Below, piece by piece: positions 9,664-20,425 of a stretch of 64,000 nt of DNA. The notes under the pieces are model-generated. The model was not told the origin of the DNA, did no database searches, and saw only the letters and a program-made list of their open reading frames with translations. Position 1 is the stretch's first letter; the number at the start of each line of letters is the position of its first letter. The translations under genes and the position numbers were made by a program. Origin of the DNA: Amphibacillus sediminis NBRC 103570 (GTDB lineage Bacteria > Bacillota > Bacilli > Bacillales > Amphibacillaceae); the NCBI RefSeq assembly GCF_001552275.1, contig NZ_BCQW01000001.1, positions 1 through 64,000 of the forward strand, in the 5' to 3' direction.

Positions 9664-9873
9664 TTATCGCAGTGTAACTCGCTGAGGCTGCGATTAATCG
9701 CCCCATCGAAGGGCTTTTGTATGCCTCCCGCTTGAAAAATAAGGAAACACTTTATGTCTGGGAGATTCAACAGCCAATAACGACCCGATTGGTTCAACTA
9801 ACGTTCAGTGGAGGAGAGAGGAAGCTGACTATGTTCGCGACGAGCACATCCTATGCGTCGAAGTTTCACTTTA
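9664..9873 (+). repeat. repeat module A, near-full-length copy
   Basis: Starts TTATCGCAGTGTAACT and ends AGTTTCACTTTA. It contains the GCCCC/GGGC hairpin, the CTCCC/GGGAG arms, the GGTTCAACTAACGTTCAGTGG core and CATCCTATGCGTCG. About 20 bp around the CGACGTC hairpin and the CCCC arm are missing. A 66-codon reading frame here is an accident of the repeat. Confidence 0.8.
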
Positions 9874-9961
9874 CCCCGACGTTCTTGTTTGATAATGACT
9901 TGAACAAAGCAAGCTAGGTAAAACATAGCAGATTCATTACGAATGAAGATCAATACATTAA

Positions 9962-10067
9962 AGGAGAGGGGATCAAAGTTTGGCCACCCTCTCTTTCACT
10001 TGCTGGGCTATCTGAAGCTCCTTTGAATGCTTAGCAATGTATCCGGACCTTGTTTAGCTTGATCTCC
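9962..10067. other. hairpin cluster before a small gene
   Basis: GAGAGGG (9964-9970) pairs with CCCTCTC (9987-9993), a possible terminator reading right. Alternatively GGGGATCAA (9968-9976) pairs with TTGATCTCC (10059-10067; 8 of 9), enclosing TTGCT/AGCAA. The branched alternative resembles the elements at 1641, 3150 and 7989 but is weaker. Confidence 0.3.
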
Positions 10068-10147
10068 AGCAGGCTGATGTTAAAAAAGCGATCTTCTAAC
10101 ATGATTTTTGGCCATATTGAGACATAATAATGAGGTGGTGAGATACT

Positions 10148-10303
10148 ATGAAGGTTAAAATGCTTGTTCAAACCCAATACAAAAATGAATTGCTACGGTT
10201 AAATAAAATTTATGACATACCAGAGGATACTGCATTAAGATGGCATCAAAGTAAAATCGCTGAGATCGTAACTAATGAAAATCCTACTGATCATAAAGAC
10301 TGA
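10148..10303 (+). CDS. small hypothetical protein, 51 aa
   Basis: The ATG follows GAGGTGGTGAG with good spacing and opens a 51-codon frame: MKVKMLVQTQYKNELLRLNK, then a charged stretch with DIPEDTALRWHQSKIAE. The pattern of a KV..LV..QY start followed by D.PE.TA.RW..S.IAE resembles short phage-derived proteins of Bacillota whose role is unknown to me. It runs toward yaiI and their 3' ends overlap by 13 bp. The codon use looks coding and the ribosome site is good, but no function can be given. Confidence 0.6.
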   Translation: MKVKMLVQTQYKNELLRLNKIYDIPEDTALRWHQSKIAEIVTNENPTDHKD

Positions 10304-10734
10304 ATGAGTTTAGTGAATTGCATGATAAGCTGTGTTTTATCTGTATTGGAAAACGGCTTCGGTCCTTTCGTTCGGCCACCTTGCCTTCTAATCTGAGCGG
10401 ATTGATGCCGACTCGCAAGTAGCCGCTCGATATTATCTTGATTATATTGAAATCCTCTTGGTGAAATAGCATGGCCACTTTTTTGTAAAACGAGAGCGGC
10501 TAAGCCATAGTCCTGAGTCACCACAATGTCACCTTTATCCATTAACGATAAAATTCGATAATCCACGGCTTCACGTGAACGATCAAGATACACCTCTTTC
10601 ACATGTTCAGGATAGGCTGTAATGGAATAATGAGCATAGCTTTTAACGATGACGACTTTAAGCGAAAACTGGGCAGCCGTTTCGATTACTTCATTTACAA
10701 CAGGACAGGCATCACCATCTACATAAATGAGCAT
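10291..10734 (-). CDS. YaiI/YqxD family protein (DUF188)
   Basis: 147 aa. The N-terminus IYVDGDACPVVNEVIETA and the internal VTQDYGLAALVLQKSGHAISPRG define the YaiI/YqxD family, a PIN-like fold. Conserved aspartates suggest a metal-dependent nuclease, but no activity is established. ATG at 10734 follows GGAGG (read on the minus strand). It is divergent from cvfB, with a 20-bp palindrome between them, and its 3' end overlaps the small gene at 10148. Confidence 0.9.
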   Translation of the reverse strand: MLIYVDGDACPVVNEVIETAAQFSLKVVIVKSYAHYSITAYPEHVKEVYLDRSREAVDYRILSLMDKGDIVVTQDYGLAALVLQKSGHAISPRGFQYNQDNIERLLASRHQSAQIRRQGGRTKGPKPFSNTDKTQLIMQFTKLIQSL

Positions 10735-10748
10735 AAAATTTCCTCCGT

Positions 10749-10768
10749 TTTTTGTTATATAACAAAAA
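10749..10768. promoter_or_regulatory. perfect 20-bp palindrome between divergent yaiI and cvfB
   Basis: The arms are TTTTTGTTAT and ATAACAAAAA with no loop. It lies 15 bp upstream of the yaiI start and 43 bp upstream of the cvfB start, and contains TATAAC-like -10 candidates on both strands. It could be an operator for a dimeric regulator or just overlapping AT-rich promoters. Confidence 0.45.
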
Positions 10769-10811
10769 TCTTACTAGAATTAATCATATCATGAAAGGAG
10801 ACTGGAAAGAA

Positions 10812-11678
10812 ATGAACATTTTAAAATCAGGAGAGATCGTTACCTTAACGGTCCAACGAATAATTGAAACGGGTTATGTTTTGACAGACGGTACGAACGA
10901 AATTTTACTACACGAGAATGAAACGACATCCCCTTTAACTGAAGGAGAGCAAGTGGAAGCTTTTCTTTATCATGATAAAAATAATCAATTAATTGCAACG
11001 ACCATCCTTCCATCAGTTAGACTTGACACATTTGATTGGGCTGAGGTCGTTGCGATTCGAGAAGGAGTAGGGGTGTTTGTTGATATCGGTATAGCTAAGC
11101 ACATCCTTGTATCTGAAGATGATTTACCATCGATAAGAACGGTTTGGCCAAAAGAAGGAGATCAGCTTTATCTATCGTTAAAACACGATAAAAAAGGGAG
11201 ACTGCTAGGGGAACCTGTTACTGAACAAGATTTCGAAGGAAACTGGGACCATGCAAATGAAAATATGTTTAACCAGGATATTAGTGGAAGAGTCTTTCGT
11301 ACGGGTAAGGAGGGAGCCGTCATCATTACTGAACAAGGCTATCGAGGGTTTATTCATCATAGCGAACGTAAGGATGATCTTCGATTGGGCGAATGGGTTC
11401 AGGGACGTGTCATTAAAGTAAAACACGATGGGACATTGAATATTTCTTTATTACCTCGAAAACAAGATGCAAGGGATACAGATGCTGAAACCATCTACCA
11501 ATACCTTATTGCCCATAACGGTACGATGCCACTTGATATAAAATCGAGTCCAGAACTTATTCAGTCAACATTTAATATTAGCAAAGCCGCTTTTAAACGA
11601 GCAATGGGGAAGTTATATAAAGAAGGCAAAATAAAACAAGAAGATGGATTAACTTTATTAATAGAAAAAAGGCGTTAG
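10812..11678 (+). CDS. cvfB: CvfB/YitL family S1-domain RNA-binding protein
   Basis: 288 aa. The CvfB family has three S1-like OB folds (for example LKSGEIVTLTVQRI at the start, AVVAIREGVGVFVDIGIAKH, and RVIKVKHDGTLNISL) and a C-terminal winged helix (IYQYLIAHNGTMPLDIKSSP). It binds RNA; in Staphylococcus aureus CvfB influences virulence factor expression. I chose ATG 10812 because AAAGGAG lies upstream. An ATG at 10791 and a TTG at 10752 lack ribosome sites and would add atypical residues. Divergent from yaiI. Confidence 0.9.
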   Translation: MNILKSGEIVTLTVQRIIETGYVLTDGTNEILLHENETTSPLTEGEQVEAFLYHDKNNQLIATTILPSVRLDTFDWAEVVAIREGVGVFVDIGIAKHILVSEDDLPSIRTVWPKEGDQLYLSLKHDKKGRLLGEPVTEQDFEGNWDHANENMFNQDISGRVFRTGKEGAVIITEQGYRGFIHHSERKDDLRLGEWVQGRVIKVKHDGTLNISLLPRKQDARDTDAETIYQYLIAHNGTMPLDIKSSPELIQSTFNISKAAFKRAMGKLYKEGKIKQEDGLTLLIEKRR

Positions 11679-11681
11679 GAC

Positions 11682-11722
11682 AAAAGACCTTGTTTCGAAT
11701 TAGTGAAAAGGTGCTTTTTTTT
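11682..11722 (+). terminator. terminator of cvfB
   Basis: AAAAGACCTT pairs with AAGGTGCTTTT (one bulged G), followed by a T run. Confidence 0.7.
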
Positions 11723-11801
11723 AATTTATTTAGCCTATTTCTTCTTATTTATATACAATTATTTTTGAACCATACCAAATGACATAAGTTGATTAAAACG
11801 T

Positions 11802-11830
11802 TTGAACAGTAAGAATATAAGCGATATAAT
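11802..11830 (+). promoter_or_regulatory. promoter of the V-ATPase operon
   Basis: TTGAAC (11802-11807), 17-bp spacer, TATAAT (11825-11830). The first gene starts 65 bp downstream. No operator or riboswitch is visible between them. Confidence 0.75.
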
Positions 11831-11895
11831 AGTGTTACTTGAAGATTTTTTTAATCTTTAGAATACTGCTTGCTGTATGATTGGGGGTGCAGGAG

Positions 11896-12222
11896 ATGAG
11901 TTTAAAAACCATTGACGAGGTTAAAAAGATAGAGCGTCAAGCTGAGGAATTAGAGCGAGACTATCAAGAAAAACTGCAGAAAATGGAAAAAGAAACTCAA
12001 GAGAAATTGATCGAGTTGCAGCAACAGGTAGATCGTGCTGTCGAGGCGTTTACCGAAAAAGAAGCTGCGTTAAAAGAGGAGAAGCTTCAGGCATTAGCAG
12101 CCAATTATGCCCAAAAGCAAGAGACCGAATTACAACAACTCGAAGCAAATTTTGCTGACAAGAAGGATCAGTTGGTGAATGCGGTGATTGAGGAGGTGAT
12201 GAAGAAGTATGGCAATAGCTAA
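11896..12222 (+). CDS. ntpF: V-type ATPase stalk subunit NtpF (subunit G/H type)
   Basis: 108 aa and almost entirely charged coiled coil (for example KIERQAEELERDYQEKLQKM), ending in VIEEVMKKYG. With NtpE it should form the peripheral stalk that holds the catalytic head of the V-ATPase. ATG 11896 is preferred over the in-frame TTG at 11881 because the strongest ribosome site (GGGGGTG) lies between them. It overlaps the ntpI start by 14 bp. The position at the head of the operon matches Enterococcus hirae ntpF. Confidence 0.85.
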   Translation: MSLKTIDEVKKIERQAEELERDYQEKLQKMEKETQEKLIELQQQVDRAVEAFTEKEAALKEEKLQALAANYAQKQETELQQLEANFADKKDQLVNAVIEEVMKKYGNS

Positions 12223-14161
12223 AATGAAGAAGCTAACTTTAATATCCTTTCATGAGTACAAGGATCAATTGCTACAATCTATTCAAGCGTTACAACGTTT
12301 TGAAGTGGTTGACTTACCTTCTTCCGACCTTGGAGATGATCAGCTAGCACCACACGAGGTTGACCTTTTAGAAACGAGGGTAAAGAAGTTAGAAACTCGA
12401 ATTGACCAAGTACAAGCTGCATTAGCGTTTGTTCAGCCATACTTACCTAAAACGCCATTGCTGAAAAAACTGCGTGAAAAGCGAAAAGAATATTCTTTAG
12501 CAGAGCTTGAACATGCAGTAGCACAATTTTCGCCTAAAGACTTAGTCTCTACGTTATTAAATAAGCAACAAGAACTAGAAAACATTGCAGAAGAGCACAA
12601 ACGTCTTATTGAAGAAGAAGCATTTTTCTCAAAATGGTCAAAGCTAGGTTTTAAGGCGAGCGAACAGGATATGCAGCATATATCAGGTGATGTAGGAACA
12701 ATACCTCAACATATTCGAAATGAATATATCAATAACCTTAAACAAAGTGACTGGGTCTTTGTTGAGGAAGTTTATCAAAATGCAGATGAGCTCGGTGTTG
12801 CCGTTTATTATGACCGTCGAAATACCCAAGAAGTTAAGCAGTTGCTTAATGAAAGTCATTTTGACAGCTTGGCTCATCGTTTTATAGAAAAGCCAGATCA
12901 ATTGCTAAAGAATGCTCAGCAAGAGTTAAAGCATTTAAAAGCCAAGCAGAAACAGATAAAGTCTGAGTTAACAGCGATGACTGATGAGGAATGGCAATTG
13001 ATGTTAACTGAAGAGTACTATCATGCAAAGCTTCAGCGCGAAAAAAGTAAACTTTTGTTGATTGATGAAAAACATTTGTTTATTATGGAGGGCTGGCTAG
13101 AGGATGAGCGTATTCCATCATTTAAGCAAGCACTTAAGCAAACATTGGCTAATGAAAACTATAGTCTTATTGTCGAAGATGTCAATGAGGCTGAGATTGA
13201 ACAAGTACCAATCGTTCTTAAGAATAATAGCTTTATCTCTCCATTCGAAAGCATCACAGCCATGTATAGCTTACCTAAATACAATGAAATTGATCCAACG
13301 CCATTCTTAGCTCCTTTTTACCTTGTATTCTTTGGGATGATGGCAGCAGACTTAGGTTATGGCATATTGTTGTGGCTGGCAACATTTATTGCGCTAAGAT
13401 TCTTTCAACTTGAAAAGGGTATGCAAAAAAGTCTTAAGTTTTTCCATCTATTATCCTATCCGACAATGCTATGGGGAATTGTCTATGGATCATTCTTTGG
13501 GGCAGAAATGCCATTTGTAATACTATCAACAACCCATGATGTCATTACGATCTTATTGATTTCAGTTATATTTGGTGTAACTCAGGTCTTCTTCGGCCTT
13601 GGGATTAATGCTTACTTGAAGTTGAAAAATCGTGATAAATATGGTGCGTTTGCTGATGGATTTGGTTGGATTGGCCTATTTGTCGGCCTTATTATCCTAG
13701 TTTTCGGTAATATGGTTCTATCAAATGATCTACTTGGGACAGTTGGAGCCATCATTGCTATTATGAGTGCAGTAGGGATTATTTTAGCGACTATGCTCGC
13801 TTCAGAAAACAAAGCATTAGGAATCGGTGTTGGTCTTTATAATTTGTATGGGATTACCGGTTATGTAGGCGACATCGTCAGCTATACACGATTAATGGCA
13901 TTAGGTGTGTCAAGTGGAAGTATTGCACTTGCTTTTAACATGATCATTGGCTTCTTCCCAACATGGGGAAGATTTACCATTGGTGTGGTACTATTTATTA
14001 TTCTACATGCCGTTAACATTGGTTTAGCTTTCTTAGGATCATATGTACACGGAGCTCGTCTGATTTTTGTTGAGTTTTTCGGCAAATTTTATGAAGGTGG
14101 GGGTAAATCACTAAATCCACTTCGAGCATCTGAAAAGCATATTAATATAAAAAAATCATAA
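12209..14161 (+). CDS. ntpI: V-type ATPase membrane subunit I (subunit a)
   Basis: 650 aa. The N-terminal half (about residues 1-360) is cytoplasmic and rich in coiled coil. The C-terminal half has seven to eight membrane helices starting at FYLVFFGMMAADLGYG. Family landmarks are GITGYVGDIVSYTRLMALGVSSGSIA, which contains the arginine that serves the rotor glutamate, and HAVNIGLAFLGSYVHGARLIFVEFFGKFYEGGG. It forms the half-channels for the ion next to the NtpK ring. It overlaps ntpF by 14 bp, with the ribosome site GGAGGTGATG inside ntpF. Confidence 0.95.
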   Translation: MAIAKMKKLTLISFHEYKDQLLQSIQALQRFEVVDLPSSDLGDDQLAPHEVDLLETRVKKLETRIDQVQAALAFVQPYLPKTPLLKKLREKRKEYSLAELEHAVAQFSPKDLVSTLLNKQQELENIAEEHKRLIEEEAFFSKWSKLGFKASEQDMQHISGDVGTIPQHIRNEYINNLKQSDWVFVEEVYQNADELGVAVYYDRRNTQEVKQLLNESHFDSLAHRFIEKPDQLLKNAQQELKHLKAKQKQIKSELTAMTDEEWQLMLTEEYYHAKLQREKSKLLLIDEKHLFIMEGWLEDERIPSFKQALKQTLANENYSLIVEDVNEAEIEQVPIVLKNNSFISPFESITAMYSLPKYNEIDPTPFLAPFYLVFFGMMAADLGYGILLWLATFIALRFFQLEKGMQKSLKFFHLLSYPTMLWGIVYGSFFGAEMPFVILSTTHDVITILLISVIFGVTQVFFGLGINAYLKLKNRDKYGAFADGFGWIGLFVGLIILVFGNMVLSNDLLGTVGAIIAIMSAVGIILATMLASENKALGIGVGLYNLYGITGYVGDIVSYTRLMALGVSSGSIALAFNMIIGFFPTWGRFTIGVVLFIILHAVNIGLAFLGSYVHGARLIFVEFFGKFYEGGGKSLNPLRASEKHINIKKS

Positions 14162-14169
14162 AGAAATAA

Positions 14170-14667
<498 letters not shown>

Positions 14668-14696
14668 GATAAAAAAATAGTGAGAGGATGAGGACT

Positions 14697-15287
14697 ATGA
14701 AAGAATTACAAGCTTTGTCCACGCAAATTTTGGAGAAAACCAAAGAAAAAGGACAAAAGAAGATCGATGAATATGAAAAAGTTGCTAATGACAAATTGGA
14801 AGAACAACGTCAAAAGCTTGTGGAAAGTCAAAAAAACCGAGAGGAAGCTATCTCTCGTCAAATGAAGAACGACTATGAACGCGAAGCACAAACATTAGCG
14901 AACAAACAAAGAAACACAGTCCTTGCCAAAAAACAAGCATTGTTGAATTCAGTGTTTAAGGAGGCCGCAAGCAAAATGGCCGACTGGGATGCTGATCGAT
15001 TTGCAGCCTTTCTAAATGGTGTTTTAGCTAAATTAGATTCAAACAGCGAGTGGCTGGTTGTGCCAGGCGCAAGAACGGCTAATCATTTCAAAGCTGAACA
15101 GGTTTTGACTGTTCTTAATCAATACTCGTTTGTGAAAGTGTCCGATGATGTCGTCAAATCTAAAGCTGGATTTATTGTTCAACAAGGCGGGATCGATTAT
15201 AACTTCTGCTTTGATGTGTTGGTAAATGAGCTGAAAAAAGAATTTTCTCCACAACTTGCAACCTTAGCATTTAAAAGCAATGAATAA
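14697..15287 (+). CDS. ntpE: V-type ATPase subunit E (peripheral stalk)
   Basis: 196 aa. A long N-terminal charged helix (KELQALSTQILEKTKEKGQK onward) pairs with NtpF in the stalk. The C-terminal globular part (FVKVSDDVVKSKAGFIVQ, then GGIDYNFCFDVLVNELKK) contacts the catalytic head. ATG 14697 is taken rather than the in-frame ATG at 14688, because GAGAGG directly abuts the earlier one and is well spaced for the later one. It sits 29 bp after ntpK. Confidence 0.9.
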   Translation: MKELQALSTQILEKTKEKGQKKIDEYEKVANDKLEEQRQKLVESQKNREEAISRQMKNDYEREAQTLANKQRNTVLAKKQALLNSVFKEAASKMADWDADRFAAFLNGVLAKLDSNSEWLVVPGARTANHFKAEQVLTVLNQYSFVKVSDDVVKSKAGFIVQQGGIDYNFCFDVLVNELKKEFSPQLATLAFKSNE

Positions 15288-15299
15288 GGGGGAGAATAC

Positions 15300-16307
15300 A
15301 TGAAAGACACTGATTATCTCGGCGTCAATACACTGTTGCGTGTATACGAAACGAAGCTCTTAACTCGTGAGGACTACGAAAAAATGCTTCGTGCTCAAGA
15401 TCTTGAAGAAGCGTTAGATGTATTAAAGAGTACCGAATATCATTTTGATGCACAAGCAGTCTTAGAGAATAAGCATTTTGATTCTTTTTTAATGAATCGG
15501 CTTAGAGATATTTATCAAGAGCTTTTTACTGTTACACCAAATTCAGAGGTTATTCAAATTTTTACGTTGCGTTATGATTACCATAATGCGAAAGTACTGT
15601 TAAAACAACGTTTTACTGATCAGGATTTGGAGCATTTGCTTGTTCCAATTGGCAAGTATACCTTAGCCTCACTGAAAAACCTGATCAAGACAGAGCAATC
15701 GCAAGAAGTAAATCAGATTATGGTTGAAGGTGTACAAGCGGCTATTGAGGATTTCAATACTTACGGTCGCTTAGAGGCAGCTGATGTTTATATGGATACT
15801 TACTATTATAAGCATATGCGTGCCATCACAGATCGTTTGAACAATCCCACTATCACGCGTATGGCTGATGCTTTAATCGATTTAGATAATTTGTCAAATG
15901 TTGTTCGGAGTTTAAACCAAGGAAAGTCACGTTCCTTTTTGCATACGGTTTTATCAAGCTCAGGTTCAATCTCTAAACAAGCGATCATTGATGCATCTGA
16001 GCAAGGAGCTGTAAATGTATTAAATCAACTGTATTTAAATCAACCCTATGCGGAGAAATTGACTGACATTCTAGTTAACTCTAAAAATGAGATTAACCCA
16101 ATGGTGTTGGATAAGGTTATTGACGAAATTGTTTATGACTTAATGGAAGAAGGCACATACCAAGCCTTTGGACCAATGCCATTAATGGCATTTATATTTG
16201 CACTTGAAAAAGAAGTTACCAATATCCGCTTAATTTTAGTCGGTAAAGATAATCAAATTGCTGAAGAGGCTATTAGAGAAAGGATGCGGCCTATTTATGG
16301 ATCATAA
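15300..16307 (+). CDS. ntpC: V-type ATPase subunit C (subunit d)
   Basis: 335 aa, helical, with no membrane segment. [25 protein letters not shown] is the typical opening, and [18 protein letters not shown] marks the family. It caps the proteolipid ring and connects it to the central stalk. ATG 15300 follows GGGGGAG. Its stop overlaps the start of ntpG by 11 bp. Confidence 0.92.
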   Translation: MKDTDYLGVNTLLRVYETKLLTREDYEKMLRAQDLEEALDVLKSTEYHFDAQAVLENKHFDSFLMNRLRDIYQELFTVTPNSEVIQIFTLRYDYHNAKVLLKQRFTDQDLEHLLVPIGKYTLASLKNLIKTEQSQEVNQIMVEGVQAAIEDFNTYGRLEAADVYMDTYYYKHMRAITDRLNNPTITRMADALIDLDNLSNVVRSLNQGKSRSFLHTVLSSSGSISKQAIIDASEQGAVNVLNQLYLNQPYAEKLTDILVNSKNEINPMVLDKVIDEIVYDLMEEGTYQAFGPMPLMAFIFALEKEVTNIRLILVGKDNQIAEEAIRERMRPIYGS

Positions 16308-16608
16308 AATAGCTGTAGTAGGTGACAAAGATTCGGTGCTTCCTTTCAAAATTCTTGGTTTTGATGTCTTTGCTTCCCCAACGGCTCAAAAGGCTAGAGA
16401 AACGATTGATTCGTTGGCTCAACAAAATTATGGAGTCATTTATTTGACGGAAGCAATGGCTAAGGAAATACCGGATACAATTAAACGATATGATGCTGAA
16501 GTACAACCTGCAATTATCTTGATTCCTAACCATAAGGGTTCGTTAAATATTGGAAAGAACCGAATCGAAGAGAATGTAGAAAAAGCGGTTGGACAGAACA
16601 TCTTATAA
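16297..16608 (+). CDS. ntpG: V-type ATPase subunit F (NtpG)
   Basis: 103 aa, Rossmann-like: [19 protein letters not shown] at the start, [15 protein letters not shown] in the middle, [11 protein letters not shown] near the end. It sits on the central stalk with NtpD. The ATG at 16297 lies inside the ntpC 3' end. The same frame extends upstream to a TTG at 16258, but those residues are non-homologous and the known proteins begin at this methionine. Confidence 0.9.
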   Translation: MDHKIAVVGDKDSVLPFKILGFDVFASPTAQKARETIDSLAQQNYGVIYLTEAMAKEIPDTIKRYDAEVQPAIILIPNHKGSLNIGKNRIEENVEKAVGQNIL

Positions 16609-16624
16609 TTAGGAGGGGACTTAT

Positions 16625-18409
16625 TTGAAGAAAGGGAAAATTATCAAAGTTTCCGGTCCTTTAGTTATGGCAGAAGGGATGGAGCACGCCAATATTCAAG
16701 ACCTTTGCTACGTAGGGGACATGAGATTAGTAGGCGAGATCATCGAAATGCGTAATGATGTCGCTTCGATCCAAGTATACGAAGAAACCTCTGGTCTTGG
16801 CCCAGGTGAGCCTGTAGAAACGACTGGTGAAGCATTATCAGTGGAGCTGGGCCCAGGTATCATTTCACAAATGTTTGATGGTATCCAACGACCATTAGAT
16901 ACATTCAAGGCAAAAACCGAAAGTAATTTCCTTGTAAGAGGTGTCAATATTTCTGCTCTTGATCGAGATAAGAAATGGGCATTTAAATCGATAAAAGCAG
17001 TTGGTGATTATGTCGAAGCCGGAGATATTATCGGTTCTGTTCAAGAGACAAAAGTCATTACACATCACATCATGGTACCATATGGTGTTAAAGGTACAAT
17101 AAAATCGATTGAAGATGGAGAATTTACTTTAGAGGATGTCGTGTATACGATTGAGACAGAGGATGGCATTAAAGAACAAACGATGATGCAAAGATGGCCA
17201 GTACGTCGCGGTCGTCCATTTAAGAAAAAATTAAATCCAGATAAACCAATGTTAACAGGGCAGCGTGTTATTGACACCTTCTTCCCAATTACAAAAGGTG
17301 GAGCGGCGGCTGTACCAGGTCCATTCGGTGCTGGTAAAACCGTTGTGCAACACCAAATTGCTAAGTTTAGTGATGTTGATCTTGTTGTATACGTAGGTTG
17401 TGGGGAACGTGGTAATGAAATGACCGACGTATTAAATGAATTCCCAGAGTTGATTGATCCTAACACAGGTGAATCGATCATGGAGCGAACCATTCTAATC
17501 GCTAATACGTCCAACATGCCGGTCGCTGCTCGTGAAGCTTCAATCTATACTGGAATTACCATTGCGGAGTATTTCCGTGATATGGGCTATAGTGTAGCCA
17601 TCATGGCAGACTCAACTTCACGTTGGGCGGAAGCTTTACGTGAGATGTCAGGGCGTTTAGAAGAAATGCCAGGTGATGAAGGCTACCCTGCTTATCTTGG
17701 TAGTCGTATTGCTGAGTATTATGAGCGTGCTGGACGAATTCTCACGATTGGATCTGAGGAACGTGAAGGTAGTATTACCGCAATTGGAGCTGTGTCGCCT
17801 CCAGGTGGGGATACGTCAGAGCCTGTTACCCAAAATACATTACGTGTTGTTAAAGTGTATTGGGCACTCGATTCATCATTAGCTCAAAAACGTCACTTTC
17901 CATCTGTTAACTGGCTGACATCCTACTCTCTTTATTTAAGTGAGGTAGGCAGCCATTTGAATGATGAATTAAAGCAAGGTTGGTCTGAAATGGTTCAACA
18001 TGCCATGACTATTCTACAAGAAGAGGCAGAACTACAGGAAATTGTGCGATTAGTAGGGATTGAATCTTTATCAGAGAAGGATCGTTTAACAATGGTGATT
18101 GCTCAATCACTACGTGAAGATTATTTACAACAAAATGCTTTTGATGATGTTGATACCTTTACATCTCGCCAGAAGCAGTTCTTAATGCTTGACCTCATTC
18201 TCTCCTTTGAAACAGAGGCTCGTGAAGCTATGCGTTTAGGAGCTTACTTTAAAGAGATAAATGAAGGAACAGAAGCACTACGTGATAAAATTGCCCGTGT
18301 TAAATATATTTCTGAGGACAATTTATCGCAAATTGATGAAATTAAACAAGAGATTAAAGATAAGTTGCATCAAATTGTTGCTGAAGGAGGTATGACGCAA
18401 AATGCTTAA
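16625..18409 (+). CDS. ntpA: V-type ATPase catalytic subunit A
   Basis: 594 aa, the nucleotide-hydrolysing subunit. The P-loop is GPFGAGKT at residues 232-239. The long non-homologous insertion typical of A subunits lies before it. [32 protein letters not shown] and [17 protein letters not shown] are all present. The start is TTG at 16625, well placed behind AGGAGGGGA (16611-16619). The C-terminus overlaps ntpB by 8 bp. Confidence 0.97.
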   Translation: MKKGKIIKVSGPLVMAEGMEHANIQDLCYVGDMRLVGEIIEMRNDVASIQVYEETSGLGPGEPVETTGEALSVELGPGIISQMFDGIQRPLDTFKAKTESNFLVRGVNISALDRDKKWAFKSIKAVGDYVEAGDIIGSVQETKVITHHIMVPYGVKGTIKSIEDGEFTLEDVVYTIETEDGIKEQTMMQRWPVRRGRPFKKKLNPDKPMLTGQRVIDTFFPITKGGAAAVPGPFGAGKTVVQHQIAKFSDVDLVVYVGCGERGNEMTDVLNEFPELIDPNTGESIMERTILIANTSNMPVAAREASIYTGITIAEYFRDMGYSVAIMADSTSRWAEALREMSGRLEEMPGDEGYPAYLGSRIAEYYERAGRILTIGSEEREGSITAIGAVSPPGGDTSEPVTQNTLRVVKVYWALDSSLAQKRHFPSVNWLTSYSLYLSEVGSHLNDELKQGWSEMVQHAMTILQEEAELQEIVRLVGIESLSEKDRLTMVIAQSLREDYLQQNAFDDVDTFTSRQKQFLMLDLILSFETEAREAMRLGAYFKEINEGTEALRDKIARVKYISEDNLSQIDEIKQEIKDKLHQIVAEGGMTQNA

Positions 18410-19778
18410 AGAATATAAAACAGTGAGCGAAGTCGTTGGACCTCTAATGGCAGTTGAACAAGTTGAAGGTGTTAAATTTGACGAGCTCGTTGAAGTTCAG
18501 ATGCAAACAGGTGAAATTCGTCACGGCCAAGTCCTTGAAGTAGAAGGCGATAAAGCTATGGTTCAAATATTTGAAGGACCTAGTGGAATTAATATTAAGG
18601 ATACCAAAGTTCGCTTTAGAGGCAAACCTCTTTCACTGGACGTATCTGAAGATATGGTTGGACGTGTCTTTAATGGGATGGGACGGCCAATCGACGATGG
18701 CCCTGAAATTATTCCAGAGACAAGTTTAGATGTTAATGGTCAAGCCATTAATCCAATCGCTCGAGATTATCCTGATGAGTTTATTCAAACAGGAATATCA
18801 GCCATTGACCATCTCAACACACTAGTTCGTGGGCAAAAGCTACCTGTATTTTCAGGTTCAGGTTTACCCCATAAGGAACTCGCTGCTCAGATTGCTCGCC
18901 AAGCTACCGTTCTAAATAGTGATGAGAAATTTGCCGTTGTTTTTGCTGCAATGGGTATTACCTTCGATGAAGCTGAATTCTTCATGGAGGATTTCCGCAA
19001 AACAGGAGCGATTGATCGTTCAGTGATGTTTATTAACCTAGCGAACGACCCAGCGATTGAGCGGATTGCGACACCAAAGATGGCCTTAACTACAGCTGAG
19101 TATCTAGCTTTTGAAAAGGATATGCACGTGTTGGTTATTATGACCGATATGACATATTACTGTGAAGCATTACGTGAGATTTCGGCGGCACGACGCGAAG
19201 TACCTGGTCGTCGTGGTTACCCTGGTTATCTTTATACGAACTTGTCGACGCTTTATGAGCGTGCGGGTCGTCTAGTTGGTAAAAAAGGTTCTGTTACACA
19301 GATCCCGATTCTATCAATGCCAGAAGACGATATTACCCACCCAATTCCGGATTTAACAGGATATATTACAGAAGGACAGATTATTCTGTCAGGTGACTTG
19401 AATAAAGCTGGTTACAAGCCACCGATCAATGTATTACCATCACTTTCCCGATTGAAGGATAAAGGGACTGGTGAAGGGAAAACAAGAAAAGATCATGCTC
19501 CAACGATGAATCAGCTTTTTGCAGCCTATGCAAAAGGTAAAGAGGCTAAGGAGCTAGCTGTCGTACTAGGAGAATCAGCTTTATCCAAAACAGATAAGCT
19601 CTATGTTGAATTTACCAAGCGATTTGAAGAAGAATATATTAACCAAGGCTTCTATACAAATCGTTCCATTCAGGAAACATTGGACCTTGGATGGGAACTA
19701 CTTTCAATCCTACCACGGACTGAACTGAAACGGATTAAGAGTGAATTGATCGACGAGTTTATGCCGGAAGGAGAGTGA
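18402..19778 (+). CDS. ntpB: V-type ATPase subunit B
   Basis: 458 aa, the non-catalytic partner of NtpA in the A3B3 head. Visible motifs are [31 protein letters not shown] (no classical P-loop, as usual for B), [32 protein letters not shown] and the C-terminal [10 protein letters not shown]. The ATG lies within the ntpA 3' end behind GAAGGAGG, so the two head subunits are translationally coupled. Confidence 0.97.
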   Translation: MLKEYKTVSEVVGPLMAVEQVEGVKFDELVEVQMQTGEIRHGQVLEVEGDKAMVQIFEGPSGINIKDTKVRFRGKPLSLDVSEDMVGRVFNGMGRPIDDGPEIIPETSLDVNGQAINPIARDYPDEFIQTGISAIDHLNTLVRGQKLPVFSGSGLPHKELAAQIARQATVLNSDEKFAVVFAAMGITFDEAEFFMEDFRKTGAIDRSVMFINLANDPAIERIATPKMALTTAEYLAFEKDMHVLVIMTDMTYYCEALREISAARREVPGRRGYPGYLYTNLSTLYERAGRLVGKKGSVTQIPILSMPEDDITHPIPDLTGYITEGQIILSGDLNKAGYKPPINVLPSLSRLKDKGTGEGKTRKDHAPTMNQLFAAYAKGKEAKELAVVLGESALSKTDKLYVEFTKRFEEEYINQGFYTNRSIQETLDLGWELLSILPRTELKRIKSELIDEFMPEGE

Positions 19779-19785
19779 TCGACCT

Positions 19786-20412
19786 ATGGCTAGATTAGAC
19801 GTCAAGCCAACTCGGATGGAGCTATCCAACCTTAAGGATCGTTTAGCTATTTCGACTCGAGGCCATAAGCTTTTAAAAGACAAACAAGATGAGCTGATGA
19901 GACAGTTTATCACTCTTATTCGTAAAAATAATCAATTACGCGATGAAGTGGAACGAGAATTAACAGAAGCGATGCGTGCATTTGTTGTCGCTAAGTCACT
20001 GCTCAATGAGTCATTTATAGAAGAGCTATTTGCTGTACCGAACACATCGGTTACCCTTAATATTCAAGAAAAGAATATTATGAGTGTAATCGTACCGGAG
20101 ATGAATTTTTCTGTCGATGAAGATGAGAAAAAATCTGAGATGCAATATGGTCTTTTGAATTCCAATAGTGAATTAGATGATTCCATTGAAAAGATTAGTA
20201 AAGTACTGCCTAAGCTGTTAAAGCTATCTGAAATTGAAAAGACATGTCAGCTAATGGCAGATGAAATTGAAAAAACACGTCGTCGTGTCAATGCACTTGA
20301 GTATTTGAAAATACCTCAACTCGAGGAAACCATTCATTATATTCAAATGAAGCTTGAAGAGAATGAGCGTGCAAACATTACTCGTATTATGAAAGTTAAA
20401 GATATGGGGTAA
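19786..20412 (+). CDS. ntpD: V-type ATPase subunit D (central shaft)
   Basis: 208 aa, a long antiparallel coiled coil: [20 protein letters not shown] at the start and [20 protein letters not shown] near the end. This is the rotor shaft inside the A3B3 head. It is 7 bp after ntpB and is the last gene; the strong terminator follows. E. hirae has ntpH and ntpJ (a K+ transporter) after ntpD, and neither is present here. Confidence 0.95.
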   Translation: MARLDVKPTRMELSNLKDRLAISTRGHKLLKDKQDELMRQFITLIRKNNQLRDEVERELTEAMRAFVVAKSLLNESFIEELFAVPNTSVTLNIQEKNIMSVIVPEMNFSVDEDEKKSEMQYGLLNSNSELDDSIEKISKVLPKLLKLSEIEKTCQLMADEIEKTRRRVNALEYLKIPQLEETIHYIQMKLEENERANITRIMKVKDMG

Positions 20413-20425
20413 CGTTTTATAGCCA

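Noticed and set aside
9717-9917. 66-codon plus-strand reading frame
   Set aside because: It lies inside a copy of repeat module A; other copies do not keep the frame and no ribosome site is present.
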